DNA of 64,000 nucleotides from Sporosarcina luteola. Lineage in GTDB: Bacteria > Bacillota > Bacilli > Bacillales_A > Planococcaceae. The notes beneath the pieces were generated by a model. The model made no database searches. It was given only the letters and a program-made list of their open reading frames with translations, and had not been told where the DNA came from. Of this stretch, positions 16,530 through 23,634 are shown piece after piece. The translations under genes and the position numbers were made by a program. The stretch's first letter is position 1, and each line of letters opens with the position of its first letter. Location of the stretch: NCBI GenBank assembly GCA_014204635.1, contig JACHLS010000001.1, positions 186,001 to 250,000 of the forward strand, given 5' to 3'.

Positions 16530-17237
16530 TTAATCGACCATCCGTTTTCGATAAATCACCACTGCAGTAGCAAACGATGCAACAGCCCATGCTGCAATTA
16601 TTGCCAGGTGCAACCATATATCGCCAAATCCGATTCCTGCTTCTACTTTTGCAGCTATTTCAAGCAATTGAATGTTTGGCAAATACGTCGCTGCTTTTAG
16701 AATAGGATATTGTTCAACCAATGCTATAATCATTGTTCCGAATGAAAAGATGATCATAACGGGCAATACAAGGACGGAGGCTTCCATAACTGACTTGGCA
16801 TAGAGGCCGAGTAATGTTCCGAGTCCAAGGTAAAAGAATGTGGAAAGGATAATGGCGACAGCAATGATAGCGATGTTCGCCGGGTTGTATCCTGCCAAAA
16901 CGATACTTAAAAGAATGGTGACAATCGTTAAGACAAAGGAGAGCAAGGTTTTCCCCGTTAAAATTTCGGTGGTAGTGGCTGGAGATAGCATTAAGCCCCG
17001 TAATGTGTTCTTTTCCTTTTCCTCAGCAATGAGACAACTTTGCACATAAGAGGCAACCATCCCAAAAGCCATATTAATAATCATATAATAGGATTCAATC
17101 GATGCGGCTCCCATTCGTCCAATAAACGCTGCAAGTATAGGAGGTAAGAAAATTACCATTGATACTGCTAAATTCCGTGAAAAATCCTTATAATCTTTCA
17201 TAAAAATCGCGTTGATTCGTTTCCAAGAAAATGTCAT
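16530..17237 (-). CDS. ABC-2 type transporter permease
   Basis: 235 residues with six hydrophobic segments, in the ABC-2 export permease pattern. The soluble stretch EEKEKNTLRGLMLSPATTTE (about residues 72-91) is the intracellular coupling segment typical of the family. The start ATG overlaps the stop of the ATPase gene by 4 bp, so the two are translationally coupled. Exported substrate unknown; small hydrophobic compounds, peptides and drugs are usual. Confidence 0.88.
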   Translation of the reverse strand: MTFSWKRINAIFMKDYKDFSRNLAVSMVIFLPPILAAFIGRMGAASIESYYMIINMAFGMVASYVQSCLIAEEKEKNTLRGLMLSPATTTEILTGKTLLSFVLTIVTILLSIVLAGYNPANIAIIAVAIILSTFFYLGLGTLLGLYAKSVMEASVLVLPVMIIFSFGTMIIALVEQYPILKAATYLPNIQLLEIAAKVEAGIGFGDIWLHLAIIAAWAVASFATAVVIYRKRMVD

Positions 17238-18082
17238 GCCAATTTCCTCCCTGTCACTTGTACAAAAATGTCGCCGAGTGTCGGCTCGTTCGAGTGGATC
17301 GTTTCCACTTGATTGGACTGCATATAGTCATAAAGCTGCTGCGCTCCTTCAGCTCCGGCAGGAAGGACGATCTTTTCTTCATTTTTCAACTCGACTGTAA
17401 TGGTCGAATCCGAATATTTTTTCTTCAATTTGTTCGGTGTATCGAGCAATTGAATCCGTCCTTTATTTAAGAAAGCAATGCGATCGCAGAGCGTGTCCGC
17501 TTCTTGCATGTCATGGGTTGTCAAGAATATCGTTGTTCCTTTTTTATTCAGTGCACGCAGCCCTTCGTATATATGAAGCGTGTTCACCGGGTCAAGAGCT
17601 GATGTCGGCTCATCGAGGAATAACAGCTCGGGTTCATGCAATAGGGCGCGGGCGAGTGTAACACGCTGTGTCATTCCTTTTGATAAGGTAGAGATCCGTT
17701 TCTTCTGGTCTTCCTGTAAATTGACAGCGGCGAGCACTTCATCAATTTTTGTATAAGAGACGTCGTAGAGATCACAATATAGTTTCAAATTATCATAGAT
17801 GGAAAGTCTGACATACAGACCGCTGTTATCTGTCAAAACACCAAACCGTTTACGGTAAGACGATTGTTTTAATTTTTCGACAGATTCTCCGAAAACGAAT
17901 GCTTCACCATTTGTTGGCAACAGTTGTCCCGTCAATATTTTAATGGTCGTTGTTTTCCCTGAGCCGCTTGGGCCGAGAAATCCGAAAACTTCGCCTCGTT
18001 TTACTTGAAAATCAACACTTTCGAGTGCAGTTTGATTTGCGAAGATTTTTTCGAGGTTTTTCACTTCGATAATGTTTTCCAT
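17234..18082 (-). CDS. ABC transporter ATP-binding protein
   Basis: 282 residues. Walker A is GPSGSGKTTTI, the signature is LSKGMTQRV, Walker B is LLFLDEPTSALD, and the H-loop is LTTHDM. A C-terminal extension ends in the EPTLGDIFVQVTG segment common in export ATPases. The start is the second of two ATGs, at 18082, six bases behind TAGGAGG. First gene of a three-gene unit (ATPase, permease, small membrane peptide). It lies downstream of the LytTR fusion gene but behind a terminator, so it probably has its own promoter. Confidence 0.92.
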   Translation of the reverse strand: MENIIEVKNLEKIFANQTALESVDFQVKRGEVFGFLGPSGSGKTTTIKILTGQLLPTNGEAFVFGESVEKLKQSSYRKRFGVLTDNSGLYVRLSIYDNLKLYCDLYDVSYTKIDEVLAAVNLQEDQKKRISTLSKGMTQRVTLARALLHEPELLFLDEPTSALDPVNTLHIYEGLRALNKKGTTIFLTTHDMQEADTLCDRIAFLNKGRIQLLDTPNKLKKKYSDSTITVELKNEEKIVLPAGAEGAQQLYDYMQSNQVETIHSNEPTLGDIFVQVTGRKLA

Positions 18083-18252
18083 GTTCATCCTCCTAGGAGC
18101 AAGTAATTCATTTCGTGTTTGCATCCCTAGATTACTAGGAAACGAAGAAGCGAGCAGTATATTTCCGGTGAAAAGAGCAGCCGGACCAGTCAATGGAGCA
18201 ATAGAACTGTGAATGGAGATGCAATTTCGCTGTTGCTAAGTAACAAACACTA

Positions 18253-18269
18253 TTAAACTTCCGGTTTAA
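18253..18269. promoter_or_regulatory. Palindrome upstream of the ABC exporter operon
   Basis: TTAAAC-TTCCG-GTTTAA is a perfect 6-bp inverted repeat about 170 bp before the ATPase start. It is a candidate operator. A related sequence (TTTAAATTCCGTTTAAA) lies before the second ABC operon at 23221-23237. Which regulator binds is unknown. Confidence 0.4.
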
Positions 18270-18313
18270 ATGACTGCTATAGACAGAACACGGCAAGAAA
18301 TGGCTGGAAAAGC

Positions 18314-18353
18314 GAAAAAAGCCGAATTATTTCCGGGGAAATAATCGGTTTTT
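18314..18353 (-). terminator. Terminator of the LytTR fusion gene
   Basis: CCGATTATTTCC pairs with GGAAATAATTCGG (minus strand reading, one bulged base) and is followed by CTTTTTT. A T-tract also follows on the plus strand. Confidence 0.85.
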
Positions 18354-18358
18354 CTACA

Positions 18359-19375
18359 TTACTTAAGCCCGAGCATCTCTTTTAACTCGACCATTTTCGA
18401 TTTGGATAAAGGGATTGTCGATTTGGAGAGATCCTCTAATACGAGACTGTAACTATTTCGAGTCCATGTGACCACTTCTCGGACTTTCTGCAAATTAACG
18501 ATATAGGAGCGGTGACATCGGAAGAAGCCAAACGGCAATAACCGCTCTTCCAGCTCTGTCAAAGTAAAGACACAAGGGAAGGATTCTCCCTTTATATGTA
18601 AAAAGGTTTGACCTTCATTACTTTCAATATAATCAATCTCCGGTGGATTGAAAAGAACAATCTTGTCATTCACCTTTGTTGGGATCTTTTCGAAACGGAC
18701 GGGTTGTGTGCTTTCGACCATGCCGATTGGGTCAGATGCTTCGTCTCGCTCATCCTCTGTTTTCATCTGAATGGACTGTAACCCGTTAGCATCTAATCGA
18801 AAGACAGTATCTGCCGAAGTCACCGCACTTTCCAAATTTCCGGTCAAGATGAAAATCACTTTTTCGTCTGCGCTAAGGTGTTGCAGGATGGACAAATAAA
18901 TTCGTTTTGATTCCAAATCCATATTTTGATCGGGTTCCTCCAATACAAAGATGGAAGGATTTTGAATAAGTAAACAAGCAAATTGCACTCGTTTTTGCTC
19001 AGAAAATGATAGCTGCTTAATCCTGATTGCACGTTTCGCATCCAGCTGCGCCAGTCGTAGCATATCATCAATAGATACCTCGGAGTGGTGCAGTTTTTTC
19101 GTGAAGCGCAACATTTCTAGAACTGAAAGGCGTTCATACAGGCTGTGATGTAAAAAGAAAAATCCTGGACAGTTTGTTTGTTTAAAGCTTCCGTCAAGAC
19201 GAATTTCCCCATGGGAAAGAGAGCTTTTGCCTAACAATAGGTGAATCAGTTGCTCGCGCACATTAACGCTGGAATATACAGCGACTACTTGTCCTTTGTT
19301 TACAGTTAAATTAAATGAAGGGAAAATCAAGGAATCATGAATGCGCTTTTCCGCATTTATAAACTCAAGTGTCAT
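18359..19375 (-). CDS. Degenerate ABC ATPase fused to a LytTR DNA-binding domain
   Basis: About 338 residues. Residues 1-200 follow the ABC nucleotide-binding fold but with damaged motifs. The Walker A position reads VAVYSSVNVREQL with no G-x4-G-K-S/T. The signature is LSFSEQKRVQFA. Walker B, IFVLEEPDQ, is intact. The H-loop reads ILTGN and lacks the histidine. Residues ~230-338 are a LytTR domain (FNPPEIDYIESNEGQTFLHI, then FFRCHRSYIVNL). So it is probably a transcription factor with a pseudo-ATPase module that does not hydrolyse ATP. The ATG at 19375 has GAGG seven bases upstream. Likely targets are the adjacent ABC exporter or its own gene. Confidence 0.85.
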   Translation of the reverse strand: MTLEFINAEKRIHDSLIFPSFNLTVNKGQVVAVYSSVNVREQLIHLLLGKSSLSHGEIRLDGSFKQTNCPGFFFLHHSLYERLSVLEMLRFTKKLHHSEVSIDDMLRLAQLDAKRAIRIKQLSFSEQKRVQFACLLIQNPSIFVLEEPDQNMDLESKRIYLSILQHLSADEKVIFILTGNLESAVTSADTVFRLDANGLQSIQMKTEDERDEASDPIGMVESTQPVRFEKIPTKVNDKIVLFNPPEIDYIESNEGQTFLHIKGESFPCVFTLTELEERLLPFGFFRCHRSYIVNLQKVREVVTWTRNSYSLVLEDLSKSTIPLSKSKMVELKEMLGLK

Positions 19376-19389
19376 CAAGGTGCCTCATT

Positions 19390-19596
19390 TCATTTCATTC
19401 TCATATAGAGAGTATACCAGTAATTCTGATAGACTCGAATAGTGAAAGAGAAGATTATGACCAAGCGGGTTAGGATGGGGAAGGTTGCATTAAACATCTG
19501 AAATACTTTATCCAAGGTCAGGTAGAAGAAGACAGCTGAAAATGCGATTGGAAACATTTCATAGGAACTAGACGTTCCTATTATAGAGAACATCAT
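19390..19596 (-). CDS. Possible small membrane protein upstream of the LytTR fusion gene
   Basis: A hydrophobic frame (about 68 residues from a candidate ATG at 19596) with two membrane-like stretches, MFPIAFSAVFFYLTL and FPILTRLVIIFSFTI, ending 14 bp before the LytTR fusion start. The tight spacing suggests an operon, and LytTR regulators are often paired with small membrane proteins (for example DUF3021). No convincing ribosome site was found, and the frame overlaps the relP promoter region on the other strand, so it may not be a gene. Confidence 0.35.
   Translation of the reverse strand: MMFSIIGTSSSYEMFPIAFSAVFFYLTLDKVFQMFNATFPILTRLVIIFSFTIRVYQNYWYTLYMRMK
19550..19576 (+). promoter_or_regulatory. 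Candidate ECF-sigma promoter of the relP-like gene
   Basis: GGAAAC (19550-19555) and CGTT (19573-19576) are 17 bp apart, similar to the GAAAC / CGTC pattern of SigM/SigW-type promoters; B. subtilis ywaC is known to be under ECF control. A 7-bp perfect inverted repeat TAGGAAC-TAGAC-GTTCCTA overlaps it. Two ECF sigma genes are encoded in this window. Confidence 0.4.
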
Positions 19597-19634
19597 AAAA
19601 ATGCCAATTAGTTTTTGTAGGGAGATATGACGAA

Positions 19635-20404
19635 ATGGATGAACTGACAACGCAATACATGGGCGGTTTACAGATATTGGGAATGAATTAAAGCGCTTCT
19701 CCATGGTATACAAATTTGCACTGGACGAGATGAATACAAAAATCAATATATTGAAGGAAGAGTTTCTTCACATTCATGACTATAATCCAATTGAACATTG
19801 CAGCTCCCGATTAAAATCGCCAGAGAGCATTTTGAAAAAAGTGCATCGAAAAAGAATCGGATTTTCATTGGAAGCCATCAAAAACAATATTAAAGACATT
19901 GCCGGAATCCGAATCACTTGTCCATTTGTTTCCGATGTGTTTAAAATCGGTGAAATGATTGGGAACCAGAAAGATGTAGAAATGGTTGAAGTGAAGGATT
20001 ATATAACTAATCCTAAGCCGAACGGGTACCAAAGTCTTCATCTTATCGTGAAAATACCTGTGTTCATGTCGGACCGGGTCGAAGACGTTTTTGTAGAACT
20101 GCAGATCCGCACCATTGCTATGGACTTTTGGGCCAGCTTGGAACACCGGATCTTCTACAAGTATGACAAGGAGATACCAGAGCGAATCAAACATGATTTG
20201 AAAGAGGCAGCGCTCGCGGCTTCGGCATTAGACGCCAAGATGGAGAATATCAACAAGGAAGTTGTCTTGATTAAAAAAAGAAACCATGAATATGATATGG
20301 CGATATTCGAGAATACGCTGAATATCCCGCAGCCGATTATTGAAATGCTGTTCAAGGATGTCTTCGAGTCTTCGCTAGCTGAACCGCCGATAACGAGCAA
20401 ATAA
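19635..20404 (+). pseudogene. relP: RelP/YwaC-like small alarmone synthetase with apparent N-terminal frameshift
   Basis: The part from 19703 reads VYKFALDEMNTKINILKEEF, then CSSRLKSPESILKK, DIAGIRITCPF, VKDYITNPKPNGYQSLH and LQIRTIAMDFWASLEHR. These are the conserved blocks of the YwaC/RelP (p)ppGpp synthetase. The ATG at 19703 has no ribosome site and starts inside a conserved region. Upstream, ATG 19635 with GGGAG reads MDELTTQYMGGLQIL in another frame. One extra base in the GGG run at 19679-19681 would join it to GNELKRFSMVYKF, as I recall YwaC (NELLVYKF). So this is either a real frameshift, a slippage site or a sequencing error. If translation starts at 19703 instead, a 234-residue protein with all synthetase motifs remains. 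Confidence 0.8.
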
Positions 20405-20409
20405 GAAGA

Positions 20410-20443
20410 GGGTTGGAACCAAATCGGTTCCATCCCTTTTCTT
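20410..20443 (+). terminator. Terminator of the relP-like gene
   Basis: GGGTTGGAACC pairs with GGTTCCATCCC (G-U tolerated) around AAATC and is followed by TTTTCTT. Confidence 0.88.
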
Positions 20444-20461
20444 GAACACAGAAAATCATGG

Positions 20462-20765
20462 ACATATGCCAAAACGCAATGATAACCGCCAAATGACAGC
20501 AGGGGCGTGCCACATCTGCATGTCTCCATGCCAAATCGAGCATGGAATCGCCAAATCGGCATGCTTATGTGCCAAAAGAAACCTTGGAGCGCCAAATCCT
20601 CATGTCTTCGTGCCAAAATAAGCATTAGAGTGCCAAATCGCATGCTTATGTGCCAAAATAAACCATGGTGTGCCAAATCCTCATGCATTCATGCCAAAAA
20701 GAGACCTTAGAGTACCAGATCGGCATGCATACGTGCCGAAATATGCGCTAAAGTGCAAAATCCTG
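20462..20765. repeat. 20-21-bp tandem repeat array (TGCCAAA type)
   Basis: About 15 degenerate units beginning GCCAAA, spaced 20, 21, 21, 20, 21, 20, 21, 20, 20, 20, 21, 21, 21 and 20 bp. Two unit types alternate in much of the array: GCCAAATC-x-GCATGCTTATG and GCCAAAAxAAACCTTGGAG, giving a ~41-bp higher-order period. It fills the space between the convergent relP and ABC permease genes. Reading frames across it have no ribosome site. Confidence 0.85.
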
Positions 20766-20802
20766 TCTCCTCCCCGTCAAAAAAACACACGGATCGTACC
20801 TC

Positions 20803-21537
20803 TTAAATTTCTTTTCTCTTAAAATAGAACAATCCTGCCAAGAAAAAGACAACAAAGCCTCCAATAATGACGATAAACAATGTTGTCGCCGATGTGTTTA
20901 GAGCCCCAAAACTCTCACTTGAATCGGGCATCATTAACAGAAAAGGCTGTGCCCATGGATAGTAGGGGCCGAATCGTTCGGAATTGATGATCAATATATT
21001 AGGGATCGTGAAAATGACATTGATGGCTAACGGTGCTGCAAAACTTGACCAGGCCACGGAAACAAATAGTTGCAACGCGAGTAATGGCATGCATGCCAGC
21101 CATCCGCCTGCGATACTCGAACCGATGACGTCCCATGGAATGTCCCCGGGGAACCCTTTGATCCAGCCAATTACGAGCAAAGCCACGACAAACAACAGCT
21201 GGGTCAGGCCAATCAACAGAGCGACCAACAGCATTTTCGCAATATAGATATTTCCCCGGTGGACAGGCATAGTAAGGAGCTGCTTCCAACCACCGCCCGC
21301 ATGTTCATACCGGCAGACAAAGCTTGCAAACACACCGGTCAAGAGGGGAAGGAAAAGAATCGCGTGGCCAATAGTCATCATGCCAAGTGACGTAACCCAT
21401 TGCACTCCTTCATATTGCGGCACTTCATTAGACTCCAATAGACCGATAAAAAAGGAAAGCAGCGGACTGACAAAGATTAAAAGCCAAATTGATGATTTTC
21501 GCAGTTTATAAAACTCGGATTTAAATAAGGCTGCCAC
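20803..21537 (-). CDS. ABC transporter permease (lantibiotic/bacitracin-immunity type)
   Basis: 244 residues with six predicted membrane helices. The N-terminal FKSEFYKLRKSSIWLLIFVS and the YEHAGGGWKQLLTMPVHRG segment are typical of the ABC-2 permeases found as pairs in LanFEG/BcrB-like self-protection exporters. It starts directly after the preceding permease gene ends (21538) and completes an ATPase-permease-permease unit. Substrate unknown. The downstream DNA is the TGCCAAA repeat array. Confidence 0.85.
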   Translation of the reverse strand: MAALFKSEFYKLRKSSIWLLIFVSPLLSFFIGLLESNEVPQYEGVQWVTSLGMMTIGHAILFLPLLTGVFASFVCRYEHAGGGWKQLLTMPVHRGNIYIAKMLLVALLIGLTQLLFVVALLVIGWIKGFPGDIPWDVIGSSIAGGWLACMPLLALQLFVSVAWSSFAAPLAINVIFTIPNILIINSERFGPYYPWAQPFLLMMPDSSESFGALNTSATTLFIVIIGGFVVFFLAGLFYFKRKEI

Positions 21538-22248
21538 TCATTTCACATCCCTTCGTGAAAAATCAATTAGACTGAGCAAATAAAGGACGAGTCCAGTGGC
21601 GACGCCGAATAGGACGGAGTAGACCGGTTCATCCCATTCATTCACAAGCCATGGCCATTTCAGCGGCATCCAGTCGGGAAAACCCGTTCCATATAGAGAA
21701 ACGATTGTTCCCAAAATGCCTGTCGTCAGAGGAATCGCCTGGTTTTTCATCGAGATGGCAAGCCATGTCTGCAACGCTAAAAAAGGCATAGCGGCCAGGA
21801 ATGGAAAGAAGCACATTTTCAATAAATAGAACAATGGAATAGCAGTTCCGAACCTGAGGGAAAGCCCTAGAATAATCGTGCCGAAAAACAGCAATAGACA
21901 GGACACAAACAGAAGGATGAATGACAGCAACGCTTTTCCGGCGAAAATCTTCATCTTGGAAACCGGCAGGGCAACGAGCTGCTTCCAGGCATTCGTCTGG
22001 TGCTCAATGTTTGCAATCATAGACGTGAGAATCGTCAGGCCGATCAGAATGGTCGGCACAGAAAGCATTGTCACCTCTCCAATTAACCCTCTCCATAAAT
22101 CCTCCTTATATTGGCTGGTCAGCCAGTCATACCGCAGTCCAAAGTTGGCGGCTTGAAGACCAATGACACCAAGAGGACCGAGAATGATGAGGAAGAGAAT
22201 GAGCTTCCGTTTAATTTTAATAAATTCAGAGAGCATCACTCGTATCAT
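21538..22248 (-). CDS. ABC transporter permease (first of a pair)
   Basis: 236 residues with six membrane segments. N-terminal LSEFIKIKRKLILFLIILG and NIEHQTNAWKQLVALPVSK parallel the same positions of the next permease, so the two are paralogues that probably form a heterodimer. The start overlaps the ATPase stop by 4 bp. This two-permease layout is the usual one for lantibiotic/peptide-antibiotic immunity exporters. Confidence 0.85.
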   Translation of the reverse strand: MIRVMLSEFIKIKRKLILFLIILGPLGVIGLQAANFGLRYDWLTSQYKEDLWRGLIGEVTMLSVPTILIGLTILTSMIANIEHQTNAWKQLVALPVSKMKIFAGKALLSFILLFVSCLLLFFGTIILGLSLRFGTAIPLFYLLKMCFFPFLAAMPFLALQTWLAISMKNQAIPLTTGILGTIVSLYGTGFPDWMPLKWPWLVNEWDEPVYSVLFGVATGLVLYLLSLIDFSRRDVK

Positions 22249-23162
22249 AGAAGACCGCCCTCCTTGCCAGTCAGCTCAAGGAAGATTTCCTCCAATGATT
22301 TCTTCTGTTCTTCCACACGATAAATGGAGAAGTCATGCTCCACGAGAGATTTGACGATGGCAGCAACATGATCGTCCGTCCCGTTATCGATATAAATATT
22401 GTTTTGGACCAAGTCGGTCGTGAAACCGTTCGATAACAAAGTTTTCCAAGCAGCTTCCACGTCGTTTACCGTCAATTTGATACTGCTCGATGCCTGTTCC
22501 CGAAGCTTATGGATGGAGTCTTGAAAAATAATGCGTCCCTTCGTTATGATCCCGACTTGAGTTGCCATCTGATCGATTTCCGACAGCAAATGACTGGATA
22601 CAACAATCGTAATCCCGTGTTCCTTCGGCATGCTTTTTATCAGCTCACGCATTTCCAAGATGCCGGACGGATCCAGACCGTTTGTTGGTTCATCCAATAT
22701 AAGCAGTTCCGGATTGCCGAGCAGGGCGGTGGCGATTCCGAGGCGTTGCTTCATTCCCAAGGAAAAGCCTTTGACCGGGCGCTTGGCGTCTTTTGTCAGC
22801 CGGACGATGGAAAGGACTTCGTCAATCCGTGATTTAGGAACGTCCAGCAACACGCGGACAGCTTCCAAATTTTCGCGTGCTGTTAAATGCCCATAATAGG
22901 AAGGGTACTCAACGAGGGAGCCGACTTTCCGAAGGATGGCCAGTTTCTCTTTGCGAATATCTTTCCCAAACATATGGATCGATCCCTTTGAAGGGCGGGC
23001 CAGTCCTAACAGCATGCGGATGGTTGTCGTTTTTCCTGCACCATTTGGTCCTAAAAATCCGTAAATTTCTCCTTTTTTCACTTGCATGTCAACATGGTTC
23101 ACAACACGTGTTGCTCCGAACTTCTTCGTCAGGTTTTTCGTTTCAATAATCAATTCGCTCAT
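22245..23162 (-). CDS. ABC transporter ATP-binding protein (BcrA/LanF type)
   Basis: 305 residues. Walker A GPNGAGKTTTIRML, signature FSLGMKQRLGIA, Walker B LLILDEPTNGLD and H-loop VVSSHLLSE are all intact. The C-terminus ends in KKSLEEIFLELTG, typical for BcrA-like exporters. The start at 23162 follows GAGGTGATAAAT. It heads an operon with two permeases. Upstream on the same strand, beyond a terminator, is a two-component system; such systems commonly control this transporter type. Confidence 0.9.
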   Translation of the reverse strand: MSELIIETKNLTKKFGATRVVNHVDMQVKKGEIYGFLGPNGAGKTTTIRMLLGLARPSKGSIHMFGKDIRKEKLAILRKVGSLVEYPSYYGHLTARENLEAVRVLLDVPKSRIDEVLSIVRLTKDAKRPVKGFSLGMKQRLGIATALLGNPELLILDEPTNGLDPSGILEMRELIKSMPKEHGITIVVSSHLLSEIDQMATQVGIITKGRIIFQDSIHKLREQASSSIKLTVNDVEAAWKTLLSNGFTTDLVQNNIYIDNGTDDHVAAIVKSLVEHDFSIYRVEEQKKSLEEIFLELTGKEGGLL

Positions 23163-23219
23163 ATTTATCACCTCAACCATAAGCTTACCGGGGGGAGGTT
23201 AAATCAAAGAGGCATGGAA

Positions 23220-23237
23220 GTTTAAATTCCGTTTAAA
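23220..23237. promoter_or_regulatory. 11-bp-spaced direct repeat before the ABC operon
   Basis: GTTTAAA-TTCC-GTTTAAA: two identical heptamers 11 bp apart, the spacing used by OmpR/PhoB-type response regulators. Such a regulator is encoded at 24991-25659. The repeat lies about 60 bp before the ATPase start. Confidence 0.5.
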
Positions 23238-23272
23238 AAATACCGGCCACACTTATGTAAAGTGTAGCCGGC
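23235..23272 (-). terminator. Terminator of the two-component operon
   Basis: CCGGCTACACTT pairs with AAGTGTGGCCGG (minus strand reading) around TACAT and is followed by a T-tract. It separates the kinase operon from the ABC operon. Confidence 0.88.
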
Positions 23273-23286
23273 ACATCGATCAATTT

Positions 23287-23634
23287 TTATTCTTCCATGC
23301 AGTTTCGAATTTTCTTAGGTATCATAACCACCTCGGTTGTCAGATCTTTTGATCCAAAGGCAGGATCAATGCATTCTTCCCAAAAGGCAAGATGTTGTTT
23401 GTCAATCCAATGCTCCGATTCTTCCACGTCTTGACCGTCCTCTCCTCGTACGGAATACCAATACAAGTACTCTTCTCCGTTCAACGTCTCGCGGAAAATC
23501 GTTTCCACGTACATTTTTTCTCCTTCCAGGGTAATGAGGACCTCATCCATGTTGTCATTAAGAAACGCCAGCCATTCATCTACGCGTTCTGTCTTTCCTT
23601 TTTTCACTCGGAATCTCGTTAATTCAATATTCAT
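23287..23634 (-). CDS. Small conserved protein (DUF6176-like)
   Basis: 115 residues, acidic and soluble, with KKGKTERVDEWLAFLNDN and EEYLYWYSVRGEDG and many aromatic and acidic residues. I believe it matches the DUF6176 family of unknown function; the fold looks like a dimeric ferredoxin-like monooxygenase-type fold, which is only an impression. Its start overlaps the end of the histidine kinase gene by 11 bp, so it is made together with the two-component system. A terminator follows. Confidence 0.7.
   Translation of the reverse strand: MNIELTRFRVKKGKTERVDEWLAFLNDNMDEVLITLEGEKMYVETIFRETLNGEEYLYWYSVRGEDGQDVEESEHWIDKQHLAFWEECIDPAFGSKDLTTEVVMIPKKIRNCMEE

Noticed and set aside
20507..20710. Short frames on both strands across the TGCCAAA array
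   Set aside because: Translations of the repeat DNA without ribosome sites or family resemblance.
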